From Sinorhizobium sp. B11 (lineage in GTDB: Bacteria; Pseudomonadota; Alphaproteobacteria; Rhizobiales; Rhizobiaceae), in assembly GCA_039725955.1 (NCBI GenBank), contig CP091034.1:1798001-1862000 (forward strand): a stretch of 64,000 bases of DNA, given 5' to 3'. The translations under genes were made by a program, and so were the position numbers. A model generated the notes under the pieces. That model saw only the letters and a list, made by a program, of their open reading frames with translations. It was not told the DNA's origin and did not search any database. Shown piece after piece: positions 34,744-41,530 of the stretch. Each line of letters begins with the position of its first letter. Positions within the stretch are counted from its first letter, which is position 1.

Positions 34744-35238
34744 ATGACCACAGCTTTCTATCCGGGGTCCTTCGACCCGATCACCAATGGACATGTTGAT
34801 GTGCTGGTCCAGGCGCTCAACGTCGCCGAAAAGGTGATCGTCGCGATCGGCATCCACCCGGGGAAGGCACCACTCTTTTCATTCGACGAAAAGGCAGCGT
34901 TGATCCGCGCGTCGCTCGCTGAGGTGCTGCCGGAAAAGAGCGCGCATATCGATGTCGTCTCCTTCGACAATCTCGTCGTCGACGCCGCGCGCGCGCATGG
35001 TGCAAGCCTGCTGATCCGTGGCCTGCGTGATGGCACCGATCTCGATTATGAAATGCAGATGGCCGGCATGAACAGGCAGATGGCGCCTGATATCCAGACT
35101 ATCTTTCTGCCGGCAGGCACGGCCTCGCGGCCCATTACCGCCACATTGGTGCGCCAGATCGCAGCCATGGGCGGCGATGTCAGCGCCTTCGTGCCGGCGG
35201 CCGTCTTGCAAGCCCTGAAATCCAAGCGCAAAGCCTAG
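34744..35238 (+). CDS. coaD: Phosphopantetheine adenylyltransferase
   Basis: CoaD transfers AMP from ATP to 4'-phosphopantetheine, giving dephospho-CoA, the fourth step of coenzyme A synthesis. The 164-residue protein has the nucleotidyltransferase motif GSFDPITNGHVDVL (T/HxGH) near residue 8, LLIRGLRDGTDLDYEMQM in the centre and ITATLVRQIAAMGGDV in place of the usual ISS-motif region. The length is normal for the family. It begins the conserved run coaD, two cyclophilins, queA, tgt. Confidence 0.97.
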   Translation: MTTAFYPGSFDPITNGHVDVLVQALNVAEKVIVAIGIHPGKAPLFSFDEKAALIRASLAEVLPEKSAHIDVVSFDNLVVDAARAHGASLLIRGLRDGTDLDYEMQMAGMNRQMAPDIQTIFLPAGTASRPITATLVRQIAAMGGDVSAFVPAAVLQALKSKRKA

Positions 35239-35264
35239 GCGGATACCGCCGCAATGGAGCTCAC

Positions 35265-35837
35265 ATGAAACTCTTCTATCTTGCATTTGCCGGCGTGCTC
35301 TATCTCGCCTCCTTCGCGGGCGACGCTTTTGCGCAGGCGGCCGATCACTACATCACCATCCAGCTGAAGAGCGGCCCTGTTGTCATCCAGCTGCTTCCGG
35401 ATGTGGCGCCGAAGCATGTGGCGCAGATCGAAGCGCTGGTGAAGAAGGGCGAATATGACAATGTCGCCTTCCACCGCGTCATCCCGGGCTTCATGGCCCA
35501 GACCGGCGACGTGAAATATGGCAACATGGAAAAGAACTTCGATGCCGCCCAGGCCGGCACCGGCGGCTCCGACCTGCCTGACCTGCCGGCCGAATTTTCG
35601 AAGACGCCTTTCGTGCGCGGCACGGTCGGCATGGCACGCGCCCAGGACCCGAATTCTGCCAACTCGCAGTTCTTCATCATGTTCGATGACGGTTCCTTCC
35701 TGAATGGCCAGTACACCGTCGTCGGCAAGGTTGTTTCGGGCATGGAAAACGTCGACAAGATCAAGAAGGGCGAAGGCCAGAACGGCGAAGTCAGCAATCC
35801 TGACCGCATGATCAAGGTCACGATGGGCAAGAAGTAA
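35265..35837 (+). CDS. Periplasmic cyclophilin-type peptidyl-prolyl isomerase
   Basis: A 190-residue cyclophilin with a signal peptide (MKLFYLAFAGVLYLASFAGD, cleavage probably after AFA) so it should fold exported proteins in the periplasm. The catalytic core contains FHRVIPGFMAQTGD and ANSQFFIMFDD. GGAG lies before the ATG. The following cyclophilin has the same core without a signal peptide, so the pair looks like a duplication with one exported and one cytosolic form. Confidence 0.94.
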   Translation: MKLFYLAFAGVLYLASFAGDAFAQAADHYITIQLKSGPVVIQLLPDVAPKHVAQIEALVKKGEYDNVAFHRVIPGFMAQTGDVKYGNMEKNFDAAQAGTGGSDLPDLPAEFSKTPFVRGTVGMARAQDPNSANSQFFIMFDDGSFLNGQYTVVGKVVSGMENVDKIKKGEGQNGEVSNPDRMIKVTMGKK

Positions 35838-35862
35838 ATTCACGACAAGAAGGAGAACGACA

Positions 35863-36372
35863 ATGGCCGAGATCAAGGATCCGGAAAACACCATCATTCT
35901 GGAAACCACCAAGGGCAAGGTTGTCATCCAGCTTCTGCCGCAGGTCGCGCCCGAGCATGTCAAGCGCATCAAGGAACTCGCCCGCGAGAAGGCCTATGAC
36001 GGTGTCGTTTTCCACCGCGTCATCGCCGATTTCATGGCGCAGACGGGTGACGTACAGTTCGGCAAGAAGGGCGGCGACAACTTCAATCCGGGCCGCGCCG
36101 GCATGGGCGGCTCTGAAAAGGACGATCTGAAGGCTGAATTCTCGGCAACGCCGCATGTTCGCGGCACCTGCTCGATGGCCCGCTCGCAGAGCCCGAACTC
36201 GGCGAACTCGCAGTTCTTCATCTGCTTCACCGACGCTCCCTGGCTGAACAAGCAGTACTCGGTCTGGGGCCAGGTCATCGAAGGCATGGATAACATCGAC
36301 AAGATCAAGAAGGGCGAGCCCGTCTCTGATCCGGATTCGATCGTCTCCATGCGGGTTGCCGCCGACGTCTGA
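35863..36372 (+). CDS. ppiB: Cytosolic cyclophilin-type peptidyl-prolyl isomerase
   Basis: A 169-residue cyclophilin without signal peptide. It shows VVFHRVIADFMAQTGDVQFG and ANSQFFICFTDAPWLNKQY, which include the catalytic arginine and phenylalanine of the family. AAGGAGAA precedes the ATG. It starts 26 bases after the exported paralogue and is followed by a strong terminator, so the two form an operon, possibly with coaD. Confidence 0.94.
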   Translation: MAEIKDPENTIILETTKGKVVIQLLPQVAPEHVKRIKELAREKAYDGVVFHRVIADFMAQTGDVQFGKKGGDNFNPGRAGMGGSEKDDLKAEFSATPHVRGTCSMARSQSPNSANSQFFICFTDAPWLNKQYSVWGQVIEGMDNIDKIKKGEPVSDPDSIVSMRVAADV

Positions 36373-36388
36373 TTGTGATTTCTGCAGG

Positions 36389-36421
36389 AACCCGCCCTTG
36401 CGCGAGAGCGCGGGGCGGGTT
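36389..36421 (+). terminator. Terminator after ppiB
   Basis: AACCCGCCC/GGGCGGGTT forms the outer stem, and GCGC-GAGA-GCGC the top. TTCGCTTT follows. It separates the cyclophilins from queA. Confidence 0.8.
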
Positions 36422-36444
36422 TCGCTTTGCCTGGAAGTGCTTCG

Positions 36445-37530
36445 ATGCGCGTAGACCTCTTCGATTTCGACCTGCCGGATGAACGCATTGCGCTGCGGCC
36501 TGCTGAGCCGCGCGACAGCGCGCGGCTGCTTGTCGTCGATCCGGACGGGCAGCCGGTTCTTTCCGATCATCGCGTCTTCGACCTGCCGTCCTTCCTGCGC
36601 GCGGGCGATGCGCTGGTCTTCAACGATACCAAGGTCATCCCGGCACAACTCGAAGGCATCCGCCACCGCGAGGGTGCGGGCGGTCAGCAGGTTTCGGCGA
36701 CGCTGCATATGCGGATCGGCGCCAACAAGTGGAAGGCCTTCGCCAAACCCGGCAAGCGTATCAAGGAAGGCGATCGTATCGCTTTCGGCCATGGTGGCGA
36801 AAGCTGCATGATCGGCTCGCTCGACGCGACCGTGGAGGAAAAGGGTGACGCCGGCGAAGTGACGCTCGCCTTCGATCTTTCCGGACCTGCATTGGATGAG
36901 GCAATCGCCAGCGTCGGCCATATTCCGCTGCCGCCCTATATCGCCGCAAAGCGTCCGGAGGACGAACGCGACCGCGCCGATTACCAGACCATCTATGCGC
37001 GAGAGGAGGGCGCCGTCGCCGCCCCGACCGCCGGTCTGCACTTCACGCCCGGACTTTTCGAGGCACTGGACAAAGCTGGCATCGAACGCCACTTCGTGAC
37101 GCTGCATGTCGGCGCCGGCACCTTTCTGCCGGTCAAGGCCGACGATACCGACGATCACAAGATGCATCTCGAAAGCGGCTATGTCAGCGCCGAGATTGCT
37201 GCGAAGCTGAATGCCGTCAAGGCAAGGGGCGGACGCATCGTCTGCGTCGGCACGACCTCGCTCCGGCTGATCGAGAGCGCCGCCGAAGAGAGCGGCGAGA
37301 TCAGGCCCTGGGCGGGCGCGACAGGCATCTTCATCACGCCTGGTTACCGCTTCAAGGCGGTCGATATACTGATGACCAATTTCCACCTGCCGCGCTCGAC
37401 GCTCTTTATGCTGGTCTCTGCCTTCGCCGGTTTCGAGACCATGCACGCGGCCTATACGCATGCTATTTCGACAGGCTACCGCTTCTATTCCTACGGCGAC
37501 GCGAGCCTTCTTTTCCGGAAAGACCGATGA
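36445..37530 (+). CDS. queA: tRNA preQ1(34) S-adenosylmethionine ribosyltransferase-isomerase
   Basis: QueA transfers and isomerises the ribosyl part of AdoMet onto preQ1 in tRNA, making epoxyqueuosine. The ATG at 36445 (MRVDLFDFDLPDERIALRP) is chosen over an upstream TTG because homologues begin this way. The 361-residue protein has ALVFNDTKVIPAQL and, near the C-terminus, GFETMHAAYTHAISTGYRFY and FSYGDASL-type ending. It overlaps tgt by ATGA, so the two queuosine genes are translationally coupled. Confidence 0.97.
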   Translation: MRVDLFDFDLPDERIALRPAEPRDSARLLVVDPDGQPVLSDHRVFDLPSFLRAGDALVFNDTKVIPAQLEGIRHREGAGGQQVSATLHMRIGANKWKAFAKPGKRIKEGDRIAFGHGGESCMIGSLDATVEEKGDAGEVTLAFDLSGPALDEAIASVGHIPLPPYIAAKRPEDERDRADYQTIYAREEGAVAAPTAGLHFTPGLFEALDKAGIERHFVTLHVGAGTFLPVKADDTDDHKMHLESGYVSAEIAAKLNAVKARGGRIVCVGTTSLRLIESAAEESGEIRPWAGATGIFITPGYRFKAVDILMTNFHLPRSTLFMLVSAFAGFETMHAAYTHAISTGYRFYSYGDASLLFRKDR

Positions 37531-38660
37531 CCACTGAGAATTTCCAGTTCACCCTGAAGAAGACCGATGGCGGCGCCCGTCTCGGGGAAGTTTCCATGCC
37601 GCGCGGCACCATCCGCACGCCGGCTTTCATGCCAGTCGGCACGGTCGGCACGGTCAAGGCCATGTATCTCGATCAGGTGCGTGACACCGGCGCCGACATC
37701 ATTCTTGGCAATACCTATCACCTGATGCTGCGCCCGACGGCAGAGCGCGTTGCCCGCCTCGGCGGATTGCATAAGCTCATTCGCTGGGAGCATCCGATCC
37801 TGACGGATTCCGGCGGCTTTCAGGTCATGTCTCTCTCCGGTCTGCGCAAGCTCGATGAGCAGGGCGTCACCTTCAAGTCGCATGTCGACGGCAGCCTGCA
37901 TCACATGTCGCCGGAGCGCTCGATCGAGATCCAGGGGCTGCTCGGCTCCGATATCCAGATGCAGCTCGACGAATGCGTGGCACTGCCGGCCGAGCCCAAG
38001 GAAATCGAGCGCGCCATGGAGCTTTCGCTGCGCTGGGCCGAGCGTTGCAAGGTCGCGTTCGGCAATCAGCCGGGCAAGGCGATGTTCGGCATTGTCCAGG
38101 GTGGTGACGTGCCGGCCCTGCGTGTCCGGTCGGCCGAAGAACTGGCAAAGCTCGACCTCAAAGGCTACGCCGTCGGCGGTCTTGCTGTCGGCGAGCCGCA
38201 GGACGTCATGCTGAAGATGCTGGAGACGACGCTTCCGGTCCTGCCCGGTGAAAAGCCTCGCTATCTGATGGGCGTCGGCACACCCGACGACATCCTGAAA
38301 TCCGTCGCCCGTGGTATCGACATGTTCGACTGTGTCATGCCGACCCGCTCGGGCCGTCACGGTCTGGCCTTTACCCGTCGCGGCAAGGTCAATATCCGCA
38401 ACGCCCGCCATGCGGAGGACATGCGCCCGCTCGACGAACAATCGAACTGCCCGGCGACGCGCGACTATTCCCGCGCCTATCTCCACCATCTCGTCCGCGC
38501 CAACGAAGCGCTCGGCGGCATGCTGCTCTCCTGGCACAATCTGAACTATTATCAGGAACTGATGCAGGGTATCCGCAAGGCGATTGCCGAAGGTCGCTTC
38601 GCCGATTTCATGGCGGAAACGATCGAGGAATGGGCGAGAGGCGATCTCGAACCGGTGTGA
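37527..38660 (+). CDS. tgt: tRNA-guanine transglycosylase
   Basis: Tgt exchanges G34 in GUN-anticodon tRNAs for preQ1. The 377-residue protein has the conserved DSGGFQVMSLSGLRKL (with nearby catalytic aspartates), MFGIVQGGDVPALR and GVGTPDDILKSVARGIDMFD, the last carrying the nucleophile aspartate region. The zinc site is incomplete: the usual C-x-C-x-x-C is S306-x-C308-x-x-T311, while the fourth ligand H337 is present. This may be a lineage variant; the fold is otherwise normal. Coupled to queA by ATGA; its stop abuts the convergent DUF4864 gene. Confidence 0.96.
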   Translation: MTTENFQFTLKKTDGGARLGEVSMPRGTIRTPAFMPVGTVGTVKAMYLDQVRDTGADIILGNTYHLMLRPTAERVARLGGLHKLIRWEHPILTDSGGFQVMSLSGLRKLDEQGVTFKSHVDGSLHHMSPERSIEIQGLLGSDIQMQLDECVALPAEPKEIERAMELSLRWAERCKVAFGNQPGKAMFGIVQGGDVPALRVRSAEELAKLDLKGYAVGGLAVGEPQDVMLKMLETTLPVLPGEKPRYLMGVGTPDDILKSVARGIDMFDCVMPTRSGRHGLAFTRRGKVNIRNARHAEDMRPLDEQSNCPATRDYSRAYLHHLVRANEALGGMLLSWHNLNYYQELMQGIRKAIAEGRFADFMAETIEEWARGDLEPV

Positions 38661-39089
38661 TCAGATGCCCTTGCTGTCGGCGTTCGGCACGATCTGCACG
38701 CCGTTGATCTTGAAGCTGCCGTCCGGCTGACGAGCGACCTGATAGATCGCAGTCCAGTCCTTGCCGTCGCGGCCGGAAATCAGCACTTCCTGATAGATCA
38801 TTGCACCGTCGTCGATCGATCTGCTGCGCCCGAAGGCATAGTTGCCAGGGTGATAGACCGGCTCGTAGCTTTTCTTCACCATCGCGAAGAAGAGGTTTTT
38901 GTCTGGATACATGGCCTTGATGCCGGGCGCAGCGAAGGAATAGGCGGTATCCGCGTCGTCCTTGAGGAATGCCCTGATCTGCTCCTCGATCATCGTCTGT
39001 GTTGCCTGCACGGGATCTTCGGCGCGGGCCGCCATGCCTGACATCACGGATACAGCACACAGAACCAGCACTGCGAAGAAGGCGCGCAT
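38661..39089 (-). CDS. Exported DUF4864 protein
   Basis: A 142-residue secreted or periplasmic protein with a signal peptide (MRAFFAVLVLCAVSVMSG, cleavage probably after ARA). The mature part, beginning EDPVQATQTMIEEQIRAF, matches DUF4864 in pattern, with YSFAAPGIKAMYPDKNLFFA and WTAIYQVARQPDGSFKINGV, the look of a small cone-shaped NTF2-like fold. No function is established. Its stop is immediately next to the tgt stop, so the genes converge without a gap. Confidence 0.85.
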   Translation of the reverse strand: MRAFFAVLVLCAVSVMSGMAARAEDPVQATQTMIEEQIRAFLKDDADTAYSFAAPGIKAMYPDKNLFFAMVKKSYEPVYHPGNYAFGRSRSIDDGAMIYQEVLISGRDGKDWTAIYQVARQPDGSFKINGVQIVPNADSKGI

Positions 39090-39144
39090 AGGATCATCTC
39101 CGGCTATGTCAGCAGAAGTGTAGGCTATTTTGCGCGCAAGGAAA

Positions 39145-39165
39145 GAGCCCGATAAACCAGGGCTC
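39145..39165 (-). terminator. Terminator of the ketosynthase gene
   Basis: On the minus strand GAGCCC/GGGCTC with an 8-9-base loop is followed by TTTCC. It overlaps the stop of the ketosynthase at 39164. Confidence 0.65.
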
Positions 39166-40429
39166 AGGACCAGCGACGGAAGAGAGCGCTGGCATTGACG
39201 CCGCCGAAGCCGAAGCCGTTGGTAATCGCATATTCCATCGCCACCTTGCGGGCCACCCTGCCCACGAGATCAATGCCTTCTGCTGCGGGATCGGCCGTCT
39301 CGAGATTGCGGGTCGGCGGGGCGAGCTGATCGCGCAGCGCGAGGATTGTGAAGATGGCTTCAAGCCCGCCGGCTGCACCCAGGAGATGGCCCGTCGCCGA
39401 CTTGGTTGCGCTGACGGCGATGCCGCCGTCGCGACCGAAGACCGTACCGATTGCAGCGATCTCGCCCCTGTCACCGACCGGTGTCGAGGTCGCATGGGCG
39501 TTGAGATGCTTTACCTCGGCGGCCGGGATCCTGGCTTGCCGCAATGCTGCTTCCATCGCCCGGCGGGCACCGTCGCCATCTTCCGGGCCTGCCGTCATGT
39601 GATAGGCGTCAGCGGCCGTGCCGTAGCCGACGAGTTCGGCAAGCGGCGTTGCGCCGCGCGCCAGCGCATGCTCAAGGGTTTCGATGACGAGAATTCCGGC
39701 TCCTTCGCCCATCACGAAACCATCGCGCGCTGTATCGAAGGGACGTGACGCAAGTTCGGGTCTGTCGTTGAAACCGCTCGAGAGTGCGCGCGCTGCTGCA
39801 AAACCGCCGAGGCTCACCTTGTCGATGCAGGCTTCCGAGCCGCCGCAGATAGCGACGTCAGCCTCGCCGGAGCGGATCATCCGCGCCGCATCGCCGATCG
39901 CCTGAACACTTGCCGCGCAGGCCGTTACCGGCGCGCCCAATGGCCCCTTGAAGCCGTAGCGTATGCTGACCTGACCGGCCGCCAGGTTGACGAGGAAGGA
40001 AGGCACAGTAAAGGGCGACAGCCGTCGCACGCCGCGGGTCTCAGCCGTGCGCACTGCATCCGTTATTGCCGGAAAGCCGCCGACACCCGACGCGATGATC
40101 GTGGCTGTCCGCTCGCGCGCATCGACGCTCTCTGGCATCCAGCCGGCCTGGCGCACCGCTTCGTCCGTCGCCATCATCGCAAACTGGATGAAGCGATCCA
40201 TCTTCTTCTGGTCCTTGGGCGGCACGGCGCGATCGGGATCGAAACCGGCTTCACTGTCCTCCTCGATGGAGGGAACGACGCCGCCGACCTTGGCGGCGAG
40301 ATCGCCGACCACATTCTCCGGCAGTACGCGCAGGCCGGAACCACCGGCGACGAGCCTGTTCCATGCGGTCTCGACGCCAACGCCAAGCGGCGAAACAAGT
40401 CCCATACCGGTGACAACAATGCGTTCCAT
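39164..40429 (-). CDS. fabF: Beta-ketoacyl-ACP synthase II-type enzyme
   Basis: A 421-residue condensing enzyme that extends acyl-ACP chains with malonyl-ACP. The catalytic triad is present: Cys171 in APVTACAASVQAIGD, the first histidine in KHLNAHATSTPVGD and the second in KSATGHLLGAAGG, with the typical GFGFGGVNASALF near the C-terminus. It lies alone, without acpP or fabD neighbours, so it may be a paralogue used for special fatty acids rather than the housekeeping FabF. A rhizobial repeat lies just upstream. Confidence 0.93.
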   Translation of the reverse strand: MERIVVTGMGLVSPLGVGVETAWNRLVAGGSGLRVLPENVVGDLAAKVGGVVPSIEEDSEAGFDPDRAVPPKDQKKMDRFIQFAMMATDEAVRQAGWMPESVDARERTATIIASGVGGFPAITDAVRTAETRGVRRLSPFTVPSFLVNLAAGQVSIRYGFKGPLGAPVTACAASVQAIGDAARMIRSGEADVAICGGSEACIDKVSLGGFAAARALSSGFNDRPELASRPFDTARDGFVMGEGAGILVIETLEHALARGATPLAELVGYGTAADAYHMTAGPEDGDGARRAMEAALRQARIPAAEVKHLNAHATSTPVGDRGEIAAIGTVFGRDGGIAVSATKSATGHLLGAAGGLEAIFTILALRDQLAPPTRNLETADPAAEGIDLVGRVARKVAMEYAITNGFGFGGVNASALFRRWS

Positions 40430-40443
40430 GGATTTGACCTTTC

Positions 40444-40526
40444 TAAAGCAATTCCAGTAAGAGCGCGAAGCGGGGTTGCGTCCGGAATTGCGTAAAAACT
40501 AAGAGTTAGAGCATTGGAAATGCTCT
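40444..40526. repeat. Dispersed rhizobial intergenic repeat
   Basis: The stretch has GCAATTCC (40448-40455) inverted as GGAATTGC (40484-40491) around GCGCGAAGCGG, then GTAAAAACTAAGAG and a hairpin AGAGCATT/AATGCTCT (40508-40526). I recognise the pattern of GCAATTCC, a GCGAAGCGG core, TTGCGTCCGGAATTGCGT and GTAAAAAC as a repeat found many times in intergenic regions of Rhizobium. The final hairpin overlaps the HxlR stop codon. Confidence 0.75.
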
Positions 40527-41031
40527 AGGCGTCGATGCCGAGGTAGTAGGCACGCATGCGGGCGATCCGTTCGCGGTCGCCGTCATCGGCAGCCGGTCCC
40601 GGCAGCAGGCAGGTGTTTTCGGGTTTCAATTCTTCGCCGCTGGCTGCATCCACCAGCATGGGCTCGCGTTCCTCGCCGGAAGCGGCGTTGCCGAGCAGGA
40701 AGGCAAGATCCTCCTGCGGAACGTGCCGGCGTCCCCAGGAAAACAGAGCCATCAAAACGGGGAAGAAATCACGTCCCTTGGCAGTCAGCACATATTCGTA
40801 GCGGGCAGGGCGCTCGTTGTAGAGGCGCTTTTCGAACAGTCCTTCATCGATCAGATGCGCAAGCCGCCGCGTCAGGATGTTCGGCGCGATGCCGAGGCTC
40901 TTCTGGAATTCGTCGAAACGCGTCAGCCCGTGAAAGGCGTCGCGAAGGATCATCATGCTCCACCAGTCGCCGACGCTGTCGAGCGCGCGTGCGGCGGGGC
41001 ATTTGAAATTGGCAAAGCTCGTTCGTTGCAT
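40525..41031 (-). CDS. HxlR-family transcriptional regulator
   Basis: A 168-residue winged-helix regulator of the HxlR type. Diagnostic parts are CPAARALDSVGDWWSMMILR, with an invariant-type cysteine, then FDEFQKSLGIAPNILTRRLA and the wing ERPARYEYVLTAKGRDFFPV. The ATG at 41031 (MQRTSFANFKC) is preferred; the longer frame from 41064 would translate the operator palindromes. These palindromes overlap the chosen start, so autoregulation is likely. The cysteine near the N-terminus could sense oxidants or electrophiles, as in YodB/HypR. Confidence 0.9.
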   Translation of the reverse strand: MQRTSFANFKCPAARALDSVGDWWSMMILRDAFHGLTRFDEFQKSLGIAPNILTRRLAHLIDEGLFEKRLYNERPARYEYVLTAKGRDFFPVLMALFSWGRRHVPQEDLAFLLGNAASGEEREPMLVDAASGEELKPENTCLLPGPAADDGDRERIARMRAYYLGIDA

Positions 41032-41068
41032 GATGCAAGTCACTACAGAAGTAACTTGCATCATGCAA
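41026..41068. promoter_or_regulatory. Pair of palindromic operators overlapping the hxlR start
   Basis: TTGCATGATGCAA (41026-41038) and TTGCATCATGCAA (41056-41068) are the same near-perfect palindrome in two orientations, centres 30 bases apart. Each is flanked by AAGT/ACTT. The first overlaps the hxlR start codon, the second sits further upstream, near the end of the small membrane gene. They are likely binding sites for the regulator. Confidence 0.75.
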
Positions 41069-41093
41069 GTGACTTACGCGCGTAAGCGACTTG

Positions 41094-41402
41094 TCAGGCA
41101 TCATACCGCTCGAAGATCCGCGCTAGGAGAACGCCGGTTACGAGAACGCCGGCTGCTACAAAAACAGTGTCGCCCGGCGTCCCGATATAAAGCGGCCCGA
41201 TATTGGCAAAGAGCAGGAAGGCGACGAGGAAATTGAACCAGCCCCAGATGACATTGGTGGCCGGAGAACTGAGCTTCGCCCCCTGCAGGCGAGCAAAAGG
41301 TGTGCGAAAAGGTCGGCCGCTGACGCCATTGACGAAATGCGGCATGCCATTGGTCAGGAATGCGGCGGCGATGAAATGAATGATGTAGGCAGTCCAGGGC
41401 AA
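41094..41402 (-). CDS. Small integral membrane protein
   Basis: A 102-residue protein with three or four hydrophobic helices (e.g. AYIIHFIAAAFLTNGMPHFV, NVIWGWFNFLVAFLLFANIG, TVFVAAGVLVTGVLLARIF). The TTG at 41402 follows GGAGAG on the minus strand and gives MPWTAYIIHF; the open frame back to 41465 adds a polar stretch without a ribosome site. No family is named with confidence. It is just upstream of hxlR on the same strand, so the two may be cotranscribed or both affected by the intervening operators. Confidence 0.7.
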   Translation of the reverse strand: MPWTAYIIHFIAAAFLTNGMPHFVNGVSGRPFRTPFARLQGAKLSSPATNVIWGWFNFLVAFLLFANIGPLYIGTPGDTVFVAAGVLVTGVLLARIFERYDA

Positions 41403-41469
41403 CGGTCTCTCCGCTCGGCTGATGGGATCCTGCTGACAATGTTGGGCAGGACCGGCGCAGGACAAGAAA

Positions 41470-41495
41470 AAGGGGCTCCGAAAATGGAGCCCCTT
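41470..41495 (-). terminator. Terminator of the RTX glycoside hydrolase gene
   Basis: The stem AAGGGGCTCC/GGAGCCCCTT with a 6-base loop is followed on the minus strand by TTTCTTG. It lies 35 bases past the stop at 41531. Confidence 0.9.
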
Positions 41496-41530
41496 CCAGG
41501 ACCGCCGCTTGAAGACGTCAGGGTCGGATG

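Noticed and set aside
35818..37461. 547-residue minus-strand frame over ppiB and queA
   Set aside because: A shadow; both plus-strand genes are unmistakable.
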